Origin: Monomorium pharaonis
Lineage: Eukaryota; Arthropoda; Insecta; Hymenoptera; Formicidae
Direction: 5' to 3'
Length of the DNA stretch: 64,000 bases
Assembly: GCF_013373865.1 (NCBI RefSeq)
Contig: NC_050467.1
Coordinates: 39,417,132 to 39,481,131 of the forward strand
Under the pieces are notes generated by a model that saw only the letters and a list, made by a program, of their open reading frames with translations, had not been told where the DNA came from and did no database searches. Positions 47,601 to 60,110 of the stretch are shown piece after piece (position 1 is the first letter of the stretch; every line of letters begins with the position of its first letter). The translations under genes were made by a program, and so were the position numbers.

Positions 47601-50459
47601 TGTCCATTTTTATCTTACGTTTTCATTTTTCGCCAAAATTAAAAGTTAAAATGTAAATTTTTAGTTAAGGTGAGGATGTTTTTTTAAAAAACTGATGGCA
47701 CAGAGATATATAGAGAAATTATTGCGAAAATATTTATGAAAAAGCAAACAGTTTTTTGTCCATTGTCTAGATTGATGATATATATCGGTAATGTAGAATA
47801 TATATGTGAAAGAAATAACATACGTATTCGCTCAACGTGTGTCCATTTTATTGATAGAACGAATTTTCGTTTGCCACGTAAAACCAATGCGAATGATAAA
47901 ACGATAAGGCAGAGGTATAAATTTTATCGAGTGCTATGTGTCGCTACAATGCGTTTTAAACGGCATTACCGTACCAGCATTTCCGGAACACGCGCGTTCT
48001 ACAGATTGCATTTTGCGCAACTTCCATAAACCTATTACCAGTTAAACGACGAAGTAAACAGAACCGTATAATGTGTTTCGTGCCTCGCGTAAAGTTTTTC
48101 TTCTTATCTTCACTGAGGGTCAGCAATAAAAAGATAAGAATTCACAGATTCGTAGCAATACTATTTTGTATTCCTTCATACATTGATTTAGAGTACAGTC
48201 AAATTAGTAGCAATCTATCGCGACTTCTGCGCTCATTCAAGATCCTGAATCCCTTTGTAATTTTTTGGTATATTTTTAAAATTATTAATTGATTAAAGTT
48301 CTCAATTGCCATTATTTGTTGCATTATGATATAAATCTAGCGTTTTGAAAAAAGCGACTAAAATGTCACTTAAATAAAAACCTTTAAACATGCTTACACG
48401 CCCACTTTACAAAATATCAAAGTACATAATGCATACGTATTATTGCAAACGCGATTATATGACATGGGTCACGTTGTGTACATATTGCATTAAACACGAT
48501 GCAGTACATGACATTACTTTGAAGTTTATAGCGTATACGATCCCACATTATGCAATTATAATTCGCTATATTCGATTTTATTAACGTTATCCATTGCACA
48601 AGATTTGTAAAAAGGAGCTTGAGATTTGAATACCATATCTCTGTATTTGTCCAGTTTGGGGAGAATCGAAAAATGGAGATATCATCGCGTTTGCATGTCT
48701 CAATGTCAGTCCGCAAGCTCACGCGGATCTTACTCTTGAAGCGTTGCATTTTAAGCGTCGGAGGCGACAAATGATAGAATCCAGCGTGTATCTCGCTTGA
48801 GATTACATTCGGCGACGTTTACTTGATATAGCCGGAGCTACGCATTGACGATATCGTCGTGATTTGTGCTACGTAATGTATTGTTACGACACGCCGGTGT
48901 CGTAGAACGTATCTATACGGTACACATTATAGTGCTGGGAATAATTCGGAATTAGAGAATGCCGAGATTAACTCGCTGCGGGGCACTCCACGCTGCGCGA
49001 AGAGTTACGTTGTAAAGCACTATTACAAAGCAACGTTTCCTAAATAGGCGATTACGGCAAGTGCGTTAAAACTTGTATCATTACGATACCAAAGACGAGC
49101 AATTTCACGCCGCTCCGATGGAAAACTAATGTGTTTGCAGAAAGCATTTTTATGCTAAAAACTACAATATATTGTACAGTCACATTAATGTCTATCGTCT
49201 GACATGTTAGAAGTTTGAAAAACGTAGAACATAGTTTTTCCATATGATATTGAAATGCTTATATTAGTGGATAATGGAATATTTATGAAAAATTTAAGAA
49301 GACATGCAAGGAATAATTTAATTAACTTATTATACTGTAGTTGACATCCTTTCTGTCGTAAAGAGAGTACGAGTTTTGTCGTGTCGCGATACCAGAAATG
49401 GAATTTGGATTAAAATAGGCATTATCCGTCTATCCGACTGAAGAGTCACTGAAAAGAGAACGTTTTCAATGCAGTAAAACCTGATTTAAAGTTGTCAGTT
49501 CAGTGTATACGTCATCCGTATGAAGGGATTAGTAATGAAGGGCCGTTACGTTACAGTTGCATTGGGCAGATATTAAATACGCCGATAATAATTCTAAGAA
49601 TGACAAGGATACACAGTACATTTGTTTTTTCTTTGTGCGCGCGCGCGTGTGTGTGTGTGTGTGATAGATGGATATACATATGTGATATCACATTAAATAT
49701 AAAAATTGGCTTAATGAATAAAATTATAGTATAATATTTATTTAAATTTAATAAGTATTATTAATACATGTACATTAGTTTCAAATATATTGCAAAAGAA
49801 AGATAGATTAAAAAGTATCAAAATATAAAACATGAAAAAATACAATATATATAATCTTTCCTTCTTGAAATATTCTAGGATGTTACGGTTAATATAAAAT
49901 TGAGCGATTGTGTGAATATTAGTAGTTATTATTGGTTTTATAATTTTTTTTATAATTTTCTTGTAGAAATTAGATGGAAAATCTTCAAATATCTTTACGC
50001 CTTAAAACATAAAGCTCTCGTCTTATTCAATATATTATATAAAGTGTCAAATAAACCTGTTCAATTCATCATTTCGCTCGGTTATATTATACGATCCAAT
50101 TAGCAAGGATCTAAGGACAAAGAACGCATAATTCTTGTTAGCTCCTTCACATTTCATTGCTCGTTATGTGAGCTAATTAAGTGCGAGTCCTTAGACAGAT
50201 GGCTATGTATAAAATATAGCGACGTCTATGTTTCTCATAAATCTTGCTACATAATATTAATTAATGCCAATCAAATATTATTACAGTTTAGCGTATGATA
50301 TTGATATACGATAATCCTTCTGTTTTTTTTTTACATCAGTTTTTTCTGTGATATTATGTTGTCATCAATAAGCTAAGTGCATTAGATTAATTTATAAAAC
50401 GTCTTTCCGAGTCTTTTGTATGTTAAAGTATAATGCGGTTCTCTTTAATTGTTTCTCAG
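47601..50459. other. AT-rich spacer
   Basis: Long AT-rich stretch. Frames of about 97 codons on plus (47736-48029) and 117 codons on minus (48417-48770) are unrecognised and probably chance. TTAAG/GTGAGGA near 47669/47670 on plus is a good donor without partners. The segment ends with a pyrimidine-rich acceptor-like stretch. Confidence 0.45.
49635..49663. repeat. (GC)n/(GT)n microsatellite
   Basis: Five GC units followed by eight GT units. Confidence 0.95.
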
Positions 50460-50630
50460 AGAAATAAGTGCCAACTTCAGAGAACGAATTTTCTTTCGGA
50501 AAGTTCAAAGTACTCAACCTCAGCCTATAGCGGCAATTTTGCGAAATTTTCTCAAGATAATGGCTCATCTATAACTGTTCGAGGGGGTATTATACCAAAG
50601 TCAAAGTGGGCGGTAGCGGGGCGCGAGTAA
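50460..50630 (+). other. candidate 3'-terminal coding exon, plus strand
   Basis: A strong acceptor (pyrimidine-rich DNA ending GTTTCTCAG at 50459) is followed by 56 open codons and TAA. The translation is mixed in composition (for example SESSKYSTSAYSGNFAKFSQ), without low complexity. No family is recognised and no upstream coding exon is visible. It overlaps the minus-strand candidate at 50552-50920, and at most one of the two is likely to be real. Confidence 0.2.
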
Positions 50631-50920
50631 AGAGGGCTCCATACCGTAGAGGAGAAACTCGACACTCCACGCTGTGAGGTCTTAACGTCTAGATGATCGA
50701 GAGCCATGTAAAGTAAATGTATAGAGTATATCTCGGGCGCGCCAAAATGGGCGCCCCGGCGGAGCACCGTGACGTCGAGGGATCCTTCAAAACTCTCGCC
50801 CGAACTCGACGTTTTCATCGTCACATTTCCGCGCTGCGAAACACGCGTTTCGAGAGTCCTTAGCGAAAGTATCGACTTCCGATCACAGCCGCCACGTCGT
50901 TTAGCGCGCTCGCTCTCCAT
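50552..50920 (-). CDS. candidate small protein, 122 aa, minus strand
   Basis: An ATG at 50920 has an excellent animal start context (ATCACCATGG) and opens 122 codons to TGA. The N-terminus is basic (MESERAKRRGGCDRK), and the rest is mixed and protein-like (GSLDVTVLRRGAHFGAPEIY, later SRPATAHFDFGIIPPR). Codons lean towards G/C in the third position. I recognise no domain, signal peptide or membrane helix. It could be a single-exon gene, a fragment of an exon or repeat, or a chance frame in a CpG-rich island. It overlaps the plus-strand terminal-exon candidate. Confidence 0.22.
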   Translation of the reverse strand: MESERAKRRGGCDRKSILSLRTLETRVSQRGNVTMKTSSSGESFEGSLDVTVLRRGAHFGAPEIYSIHLLYMALDHLDVKTSQRGVSSFSSTVWSPLYSRPATAHFDFGIIPPRTVIDEPLS

Positions 50921-51900
50921 GGTGATTGAAATTATGGCTCGACGGTGCAAACACAGAAAGCGACGTGTACATCCCGTTCTAATATACGTCCCGTTCTGAC
51001 GGTACTCTCTCGTCGCGGTGCGTGAGTATACGGCGTTGCGTTTGTATCAATTAGCGCGTCGCCACCACGGTGGCTCGCACGACGGGGGTGCGAAAATGCG
51101 CCGGGAGCGCCGATGATAAAGGTAGATGGGATACGGTTCGTGCCGGTGACGCAGGTCGAGATGGTTTTTGTCGGAAATTCGATTCTCTCTTTCTCTCGGC
51201 CTTCTTTGTTTATTCCCGCATTCTGCTATTCACGCCTCTAAAAGTTATGATGTACTGCTCTTTCGTGTATTGAGATACGACAATATCTTACTCGCTTGTT
51301 TCGCGCCTCCCCAAAGTTTAACCTAAACTCAAGTGTTAAGATTATAAATTGAAATGACAACGCGCATTGTTCTTCCGGACAGACCTCGCTTTTCCACGTT
51401 CCCCATTCGCGGCCGTTTTTTCTTCTACCTCCGCCTGCTTTACCTTCTCTCTGTATCTGTGTCCCCACACGTATATATGGTATATTTGTATTTGCGGATG
51501 TATGTAGGTATGTGCAATGGCATGGGCCGGAGGGTTCCCGTGGGTGCGATTGTCGCAGCACAAATTACCATGCCCGACCATCGGCGGGGGTCAAACCTTC
51601 TAAACGTAGTGTAGTCACATAGGGCCAGGTCACTGTTGTTACCAAAGGGTCATTCCACGCGTACCAATTTCTCCCGACTGCTTTCCTTCCTATTTTTTTT
51701 TTCTGTCCGTCTACCTTGTTCGTCTCATCGATGTTCGTGGCGGGCGTACTTTCGCTATGTTGTGAAAATACTGGCGATGGCGGTGACTATAACTAATGGT
51801 ATCATGGGAATATTTAAAGAGACCTTCCCTCTCTTCGCTATGATAATTAAGAGAACCTTTACATTGACATAACGCTAACGTTGAGTGACAATTGAAATAT
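50921..51900. other. CpG-rich DNA upstream of the minus-strand candidate
   Basis: GC-rich to about 51240, then mixed. Overlapping frames of 60-107 codons on both strands are unrecognised. The part next to 50920 would be the promoter of the minus candidate if that is real, but no TATA or initiator pair stands out. Confidence 0.35.
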
Positions 51901-54900
51901 TATGTCATACATTTTTGTTTTACATCTTGATTTATAATCGATAACATAGGGGATAAGCAAAAATAATTACTTAAACGTGTTCAACTGTCAACAAATAAAA
52001 TTGTACGCTTTATTTTATTTATTAGCCATTCTATCTCTCTCAACAAATATTTTGCACTTTAGGCTGTTTAATCGTGACTTATCTTTATGCCTATAGAATA
52101 TAGGGTTGTAATAAATTGAATGATTGAATTTAATAATGATAAGTTAATAATAATGAACGAATTTAATACAATTGATACAAATAACTCGTACAGTTGTCAG
52201 CAAGTTAAATGGACGCTTATTACACATTTGCCTTATTTTAACAAATGCGCCGGATGAATGTAGATGCTGCATAATCAACAAATTCGCAATCCTCGCGATT
52301 GTATTTAGCAGCCTTTTATATGCTGACACTATTTTGCAGGAGAACTATCGAAACGTCCGTACTCGAGTTGCGCGTATTTTAAACGCTACAATACGCATAC
52401 ACGCGCAACCGTACGGTATTGGCACACAGCGTAAAACGTAGAAAAACCCTCCCGCGAACAGTAATTTACGAATTTGTCGAGTTTGAATTTGCTGCGCTCT
52501 ACCATAGAGTCAAGTGTTTTGCGAGGGAATTTACCGGTGGCGCACCAGCTCGATCTGATGTAATGATCGCCGATGGTCATTGAACCTGCGAGTGAATTTT
52601 CCAAGCTACAAACTCGTCGAATTGCAAAATAATTGTTTCATTATTTTAAACGTGAACCAATGACCCCAATCTAGGAAGGATAGCTGTTACCTGAAGGATA
52701 ACTATAAAATTCTCTTTATAATATCACACGATACATCTATATAATCGTTTTGTACAATCGGCTTTTTTGCTTATTGAAACGTTAAAAATATTTTTCTGTA
52801 TTATTCATATGTATTTCTCGTATAAATTGTTGACTATTATGTACGAGTCTTCGAGAGGAATAATCTGTAAAAATTCATATGCGATTTGTGTACAACCGTA
52901 TGCGCGACAGTTAAAAGAAGATGCGCGTATGCATTATACACCTGTAAACCCGGTACAGGCTACCCTTCATTACCGAAGTTCTCATTGCGCACTGCAAACG
53001 TAGAATTTCTCTGCAAAATTCATGCTGCTAAGTACGTAACCGTGCGCAGGGGTGCGAGCCCCAGCAAGATAAAATTGCTCCCGCGGGGCTGGTGGACGAG
53101 GCAAAAATTTGAGACTATTCTGGGAATGCAATCTCAAAATGTGAAGCTAAAAATGCGCCCTCGCAATTTCACACATATTACCGCAAGAATGCCACCGCCG
53201 TGGGGTGTAGGGCAACGGGGTTGTCGGCGGTCAGGGGAGAACACATGCGTTTTTACATTCCCCCGTCGCTGTTAAGCGTAATGCAGCTCGTAAAAAGTCG
53301 CGATCTTTTCCTCTTAATATCGTGGTTTTACGCATTTTTTCATTCGCGCGTTATACCGGGGTGGTGTCAGGTGTGCGAGTCGTATACCGATGGGCATCAC
53401 CGATCTTCGAATTTCAGATTAAAATTCTTGATATAGATACTATGCATAAAGAGGGGAACGCGTTTCATTGTTGAATAAATCGATATTCGGTTTTATACAT
53501 AATAGAATACAGCATAAAAATGGAAGTGGATACTATCGCTCGCCTGGATTTGTGTTGTGTGCATAACCGTGTTGCAGTAACGTTTTAATGCACTTTTACA
53601 GCCGCGTGATTTGAATCGGTATTTCGTGCACTTTAGCAAACTTTGAAAAATTCTTTAAAGCACTAATAAATCTTTTAATCTTAAATTCTGATTTAACGTC
53701 TTACTTGGATCTTAACATTTTAATACTTTAATTTTGGCAATGATATCAATCCATGGAATTTCGTATATCTTGTTGTGTAAAAAGAAGGAAATTTATTTGT
53801 TGTACATCAATGTTGTGCGCTGAAGATTATCGAGGAAAAATAACAACGTAAAAATGGAGGCATATAAAGAATTTTAAGTTTAATCACAAGCAAGGCACCT
53901 TCTTGAAGTTTTCTATTAAGGAATGCTCGTCGTAACGACTTGGAAAGTTTGGGTTCTGGACGCAGTTACGTCTTCAGATATTTTTCCGCCGGAGGGAACC
54001 GCGTCTCATCAACTACGCTGTCTAACAACGAAGACGGGAGAAACATCCCGAATGAACATTTCATCTGGTATGGCAACATGATCACACTGAAAAGAGTTTG
54101 TCACTGCCTAATGACTCTTTTAGATATGTGCTTTGCCAACATATTAAATATGTTGTAACTATTACGAAATTAATAGGATATAAAACAACATTTCGTAATT
54201 TAATATAATTGTAGCCAAGAGATTTATATAAGAATAAAACTCCATGAAATTGTATATAAAACACTACATTATAAAAAAATAGAAATTATACAGAAAATAT
54301 TTTTAATTGCGTCTGGCATCAAAACAAACATTTTTATTTTTAATTACTTTTTTTTCTTTAACTTTTATTTGTTTAAAATGTTTTTATTATATATATATAA
54401 AATTTCATATTTATAATCTTTTAATTTAAAAAACTTTTAATTTCTTTGCTCACATATACAGACACACACAAATTAAAAACAAAATTAGAATCGCGCAATT
54501 AATTCTTTATTTAATGTAAATTGGTTGAAGGCAACTAATTGTTATTGCACTTTGCATTTTTATGATAGTTTAACGATTTACGCGAGATATTTTTTTCTAT
54601 CTATTTTTGTGTATTGTTAAATTCTAATATAGATACGATGAATACGATAAAACCTATCGGTGTGGATGTGCGTATGTGTGTATACCAAAATCGCCGACAG
54701 GCAACAATAACGCAATTTCCGTAGATCCACGGAAACGTTTTCGTTGAAATGTTTGAATAGATCACAGCGGTGGTATTTACGCAGAACAATGATAGAACGA
54801 AGTACAATATTGTTGAAAATCTAAATTAATTGTGCTTTTTGCTATTTAGTACCGATATTGTTTGTTCAGAATCTGTTCTAGTTACGTACGTATTTTGTAG

Positions 54901-56640
54901 AACTGTTATTTCCATAATCAATCGTGTATAACCTACCTGTGTAATCAATTATTATTTATTATATTACAAAATGTAGATGCGTATATCTGGCATGAGTACC
55001 TTATTCTTTGCATGAATAGACACATATAATAAATTAACGAATCATTTTATAGTAATTTATTAAAAAGAGATTTAATTACATTTAATACATTCATTTTATT
55101 GCTGGTTTGAGAAGATTCATATTTTATCAATTCACCGAAATACAAATCTTATTTAATGGAAGGTAACACATCATCTGCTATCAATATTGTTTAGATATTG
55201 AAGGTGAAAGATTCATTATTTCACATAATTATTTCTATATGGCATTGTATAAGCATTTTAGTTGGAATCAAGTGATTATGGAAATATTAGAGAAACCTTG
55301 AAAATGTAATATCAGGAAATAGTTAACGTTTCCAGGAAAGACAAGTAGTGTTTCGAGTAATATCCGAGAGTTGCCAGATCAATTTCGTCCGATGTTACGC
55401 AAATTGTCCTGATCCTGGCGACGTCCTCATATTAATCATAGAAGCCACCCTCCTTTACGGGGTGAGCAGCCGTTCCTCCAACCTCGAAATTTGCTTTCTC
55501 TCCCTCGGATTCTCGATCCACCCTTCTCTCTGCCTCGGGTTTCGTCCTTCTCCTCTTCCAGTCCATATATTCTCCTTCATCTAGCGGGCCGCATGATATG
55601 TTTAACGTTGAATGTAATTTGAAAGATAACCCGTCTGCGCAGCTTGCTTGCCCTTTTGGCATCTAGAAATTATGATCTTGGAAACTTTTGAATTGGAAGC
55701 GTCGTTGCGGTCTATGGATTGCACAAAATGCAACGCGCCGATATATTATTTACATCCAAGACAGTGAAATTTCCGGAGTTTACGGCATAATCCTCGGTGG
55801 TATTTGCAACGATTCTATTCTCTTTCGGCTGCGCAATAAAAAGAGTTTTGTAGAAGTTTGTGACACATTTAAATTTTATGTCAAGCTTCAAAAAAATTGC
55901 AAATCGGTACATCAACGTCCATTTCGTTTTCGATCAATGTCATTGTCAAGATTTTTACAAATTGGTGCTTTGTATTTTAGACTATTTTAGAGTATTTGAT
56001 GCATTCTTGAGATATTATTGATTTTATTGCTCATTTAATAGAGATCGCCTCAATTCACTAAATAATTGTGAAAAAATTCTTACGAATGCATGTATTTATG
56101 TACCTACACAGCAGTAACGCGCTTGAATTGGCTTCTAATAATAAAAACATGAATGCGCCATATTTCTCTTTCTGTCCTTGTATGCATGAAAGCTGCAATC
56201 TGTTCCGCTTGCACTTTTCATTGCATTTGTTGCGTAAAATTGCATTTAGTAATAACGCAGTTGATGTGTGAATAATCGTTTTTTTGTGATATTTAGGTAT
56301 CTTGATGCATTTTAATTGTAAACAATACATTTACGGATTATCAAAGCAAATCGGCTTTAAATTTATTTTTTTTTAGTTAAATTATCGATTGTGGGGCGCT
56401 ATGATGGAAATATGTTTTCGGGCAATATGGCTGCTGAGTAATTGTGTAACGATTATAATAGACAGATTTATATTTAGAGACAAAATAACAGTTATTCTGT
56501 TCAATACTAGCATGCGCGCACGCACGCATACACTTCTATATCTCTGAATATCTCTGAACTTTTGAAAGTTGATTGATTTGGAATCGTGATTTATCTTTCG
56601 ACTTTTATATCACATCTACATGTCCGAAATGTCTCAAAGA
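51901..56640. other. mainly AT-rich spacer with small GC-rich pockets
   Basis: GC-rich pockets at about 52890-53440 and 55440-55660 are open for up to 129 codons without recognised content. Elsewhere the DNA is AT-rich. On minus, TTCAG/GTAACAG near 52692 and CACAG/GTAGGTTA near 54939 are good donors, but no exon could be assembled. No gene is supported. Confidence 0.45.
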
Positions 56641-57560
56641 GAGCACTAATATTTTACAAAGTTTGGAGCTTGCTGCTACGAGAGGCAGTATCTACGCAAT
56701 ATCGGTGCCCAGCCTCGAGGTATGGGGTTCTGCTATGCTAGAACGGCCGTATAATCCCCGATGCGGTGTACGGTGGCTGCGTTTACAGTCAAGTGCGTTC
56801 GCTTACTCACGATCGTATCTATGCTCTAACTTTAGGTGTTACGTTCGCGCAAACCCGTATCACGTCTGTGCTATCCCGGACATCCAATAGCCAGGAGTTT
56901 CTAATACGGACCTAACATGGCGGCACTTCCATGAGATCCGCATCGATAAGAATATGGTCAATTTTGCGCATTTTTGCGAGTAGCATTATAATGTCTCCTA
57001 CTAATTTTTCGACCAAATTTGTACTACCATGAAAAAGAGATTTATTTATAAGTATAAAATGAATGATTAAAATTGCGTACAATTTATATCAGGAAAAGCA
57101 GAACAATCGATAATCAAGTCAGTTAGATATTGCATTTTGTTTATCACAAAAATTGATGACAGTCAGCGAAACATCAGGAATAGCAATGGAATTTGACACT
57201 AAATAAGTGAGGGAGAAAACGGTGCATGGACTGCGTCTCTTTCGGTGAACCTTTTTCTTTACGATATCAAATGAGACATAAATGTGGAGATCTGGTAGAC
57301 CCGAGGCAATTATTTTTAATATACTTTAGATTTATAGCGGGGAAGGGTTACAGCGAGGCGTGGAGATCCCGTTTCGCCTCCCTTTTCGTTTCTCGCGTTG
57401 CGACTTTTATCGTTTTTTTTTTGTTCCCAAAGTATACAAGCGCAACTAGTTATCTCCCTTTCCGCTGTTTCCTGCGGGCACACGAATGGAAAAACTGCTT
57501 CGTGACAGCGCGGGCAGGCAGTGATTCGTCACTCGTCGAGTAGCCAGACTCTCGTCCAGT
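56641..57560. other. two GC-rich pockets, unrecognised frames
   Basis: Frames of about 105 codons on plus at 56573-56890 and 57226-57543 have mixed composition and no known domain. CTCGAG/GTATGGGG at about 56720/56721 is a reasonable donor within the first. I do not call a gene. Confidence 0.35.
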
Positions 57561-58608
57561 GATTTTAGTTTGGAAATTATTTTGACATTATGCAGTGTGC
57601 CAATAACGGTTCTTTTGTACTTACAATTAGCTATTGATCCTTCGTCAAAGAGTTTAGCTTTTTATTAAACGTATAGACAATTACGTTTTTAATTACAATC
57701 GAAATACTGGAACATATTAATATATTTACTCCGCGTTTTTATTTGAAACATGGAAACGAAGAATATAAATACGTATAATGGCAGTGATTTTTCCAATCTA
57801 CGAAGCAGTTACGTGAACAATTTTTCATATCATTATTGAGCGGATTTAACGAACGTTTTATACACGATAATATTAAAATGTGAATGTTTTTTAATCCGAA
57901 TGAGTAATAAATCGTGTTCGAGTGAATGAATTTTAAATAATACTTCATGGCATCTTTCATGGCACTCAATTAAGATTGGAATTTAAAACAAAATATCTTT
58001 TGAAAAATTTGTTTATATAACAATTGTGAAAATTTATTTCATAACGCAAAAAGTAGATATTTTACGTAATATATTTATTATTACAAAATATTAAATGATT
58101 TTATCATTAAATTAATTAATAAAAATTTTTATTTGTAACGTATTACAAATGTTAAACAGATTTATGAATTTTGTCGATAACATAATCCTGCAATCACGTC
58201 CCTCCAATTTTATGTGATACGCAGAAAAATGATCCTCGTGCTAAGAAAAGTCGATTATGCAATCTTAGTTTTTCTCTTTTAAGAAACGGTTATTTTTACA
58301 CAAAGAATATTTTCTTGATAATAGTTTTAAAGTACACTCATTATTTATTTGAAACAATATTCACTTAAAATCAACTTCTGTGTACATAAATAGAAAAATA
58401 TATAGTGTAAATAAATTACTTGAATTAAATATACATATATAATTTAAGTATACTAGACATCACAGACGCGCGCTTCGCACGCGCTATTTGTCTTTTTGTT
58501 TTTTACTTTTTAAAAATAAATTGCAACGATGATTATATAGATATCCATTTATAGAAATTTGACAATTGTCAAAATTCAATGTGTTTAACATTAATTGTGA
58601 CAAATGTA
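57561..58608. other. AT-rich spacer
   Basis: AT-rich, with a small GC-rich patch at about 58470-58490. The segment 58520-58590 resembles 59108-59170 (TTGCAACGAT, then ATCCAT/ACCATC, then TGTCAAAATT), suggesting an old dispersed repeat. Confidence 0.4.
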
Positions 58609-58832
58609 ATTTATTTAACGTTGTTTTTAACGTTTTTAATTTATATAACGTTGTTTTTAATAAACAGTTTTTAATGAACACATTTAAAAATTTGCAGAGA
58701 GTCAAAAGTAAAACATGATGAAATTATACATTCGACGGGGTCGAAAATTTTAATATAAAATTATATATTCAACGGTGTCGAAAATTTTATAAACACATGA
58801 AAAACTTTGCAGACAGTTAAAAGTAAAAACAT
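58609..58832. repeat. nested local duplications in AT-rich DNA
   Basis: Three interleaved pairs. AATTTATxTAACGTTGTTTT occurs near 58609 and 58639. A 32-bp unit containing GGxGTCGAAAATTTTA occurs at 58721-58752 and 58758-58789. A 29-31-bp unit containing TTTGCAGAxAGT and AAAAGTAAAA occurs at 58688-58716 and 58802-58832. The second pair lies between the copies of the third. Confidence 0.75.
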
Positions 58833-58844
58833 ATTATAATTAAA

Positions 58845-58898
58845 TATATATATATATATATTTAATTAGAGAGAGAGAGAGAGAGACAGAGAGAGAGC
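58845..58898. repeat. (TA)n followed by (GA)n
   Basis: Eight TA units, a short TTTAATT spacer, then about 30 bp of GA repeat with one CA interruption. Confidence 0.95.
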
Positions 58899-59930
58899 GC
58901 CCCTTCTATTCCTTTCTAATTTTTCTATAAATTCTTTTTGTGTTTCTTTTTTCTTTTTTGCTATTTCTGGTTAAATTTTTATTTATAATATTCTTCGTTT
59001 TCTCTATAAAAAATAGATATTACATTCTATAATCTCTCATGCTGTCAGATATAAATTTCCAAAATTTATGTAACAATTAAACAATAACAATCTTTCTAGC
59101 AACGATAATTGCAACGATAATTTTACAAATAACCATCTATACAAAGACAGCTGTCAAAATTTAATTGCAATAATAGTTACTCTTGCAGCACGAAGTAAGC
59201 GCAACAAAAGAACCAATCATCGTGCAAAACTGTCAACAATAAAATCGGTAACATCTCCTTTTTAAGAGTGGATATTTCAAATATTTTATATATTTACAAA
59301 TTTATTATAAATACATTATAAACAGAATTTAAATCAAATTTATTCAAATTATATTCTGAATCTTAGTTAGAATTAAATTTAATACTTTAATGAAGAATAT
59401 TAAGTTAAAAACAAGAATTTAATTTTTTTATTATTCTAACTTTTCTTCAATACACTTTTATAATACTCTTTGAAAGAGTATAAATTTTCTTATTGAACCT
59501 GGTAATTAGTTTTTATAAAATTTATAACGAGTATATATTTTAAGATCGAGAAAAATTCTTTGTTAAAGGTAAGAAGTACTTACTAAAACAGGAAAAGTAA
59601 ATTGAATAATTACTTTTCTTAACAACAGAATTGATATTTTTCTGTACATAAATACGCGTTATTTTCTTCTATATGAACACGATATACAACGTTTATGTAA
59701 TTCTGATTGTGATTATTTTGACAGATATTCTAGGGAATATTACATTTGAGATTTGTTAAAAAAATATATATAGTACGTGACAGTTTAATATAAATAGATA
59801 AAATCCCTACTCCGTTTCTTTGGTAGATTAAGAAATTTTTCTTTTCTTTAAAACTGATATTTTAAATATTCGAAAAATTTTTGCTCCTACCACTTTCTTT
59901 ACAACGATGAAAATTTGCTGTAGAAGAGTA
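58899..59930. other. AT-rich spacer
   Basis: Very AT-rich. It contains the second member of the diverged repeat pair (59108-59170). TTAAAG/GTAAGAAG at about 59568/59569 on plus is a good donor without partners. No gene is seen. Confidence 0.45.
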
Positions 59931-59939
59931 TGAAGAGGT

Positions 59940-60110
59940 TGTTCCAAGCTTAAAGCGACCGCCGTGTAGCGGCCATTAAAGTAATCTACTTATTTAATAC
60001 TTCGCGGACTCGGCGCACCATTAATTTCGCTAATTTCCGCAGCCATTATGCATGTAACACGTGCAAGCTTATAATGAGCTAAGCTTCGAACAGTATTAAC
60101 GAGGAGACGC
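59940..60110. promoter_or_regulatory. candidate regulatory element rich in TAAT and GCCAT motifs
   Basis: Within about 170 bp there are several homeodomain-type cores (CCATTAA, TTTAATAC, ACCATTAATTTCGC, CTAATTT) and two GCCAT cores (GGCCATTAA, AGCCATTATG, the second fitting the Pho/YY1 pattern), in CpG-containing DNA flanked by AT-rich sequence. This density looks like a developmental enhancer or Polycomb-type element. That is inference from motif content only. Confidence 0.2.

Noticed and set aside
58470..58492. GC-rich inverted-looking patch (GACGCGCGCTTCGCACGCGC)
   Set aside because: The arms do not pair perfectly and no extension is seen. It is probably a GC-rich island remnant.
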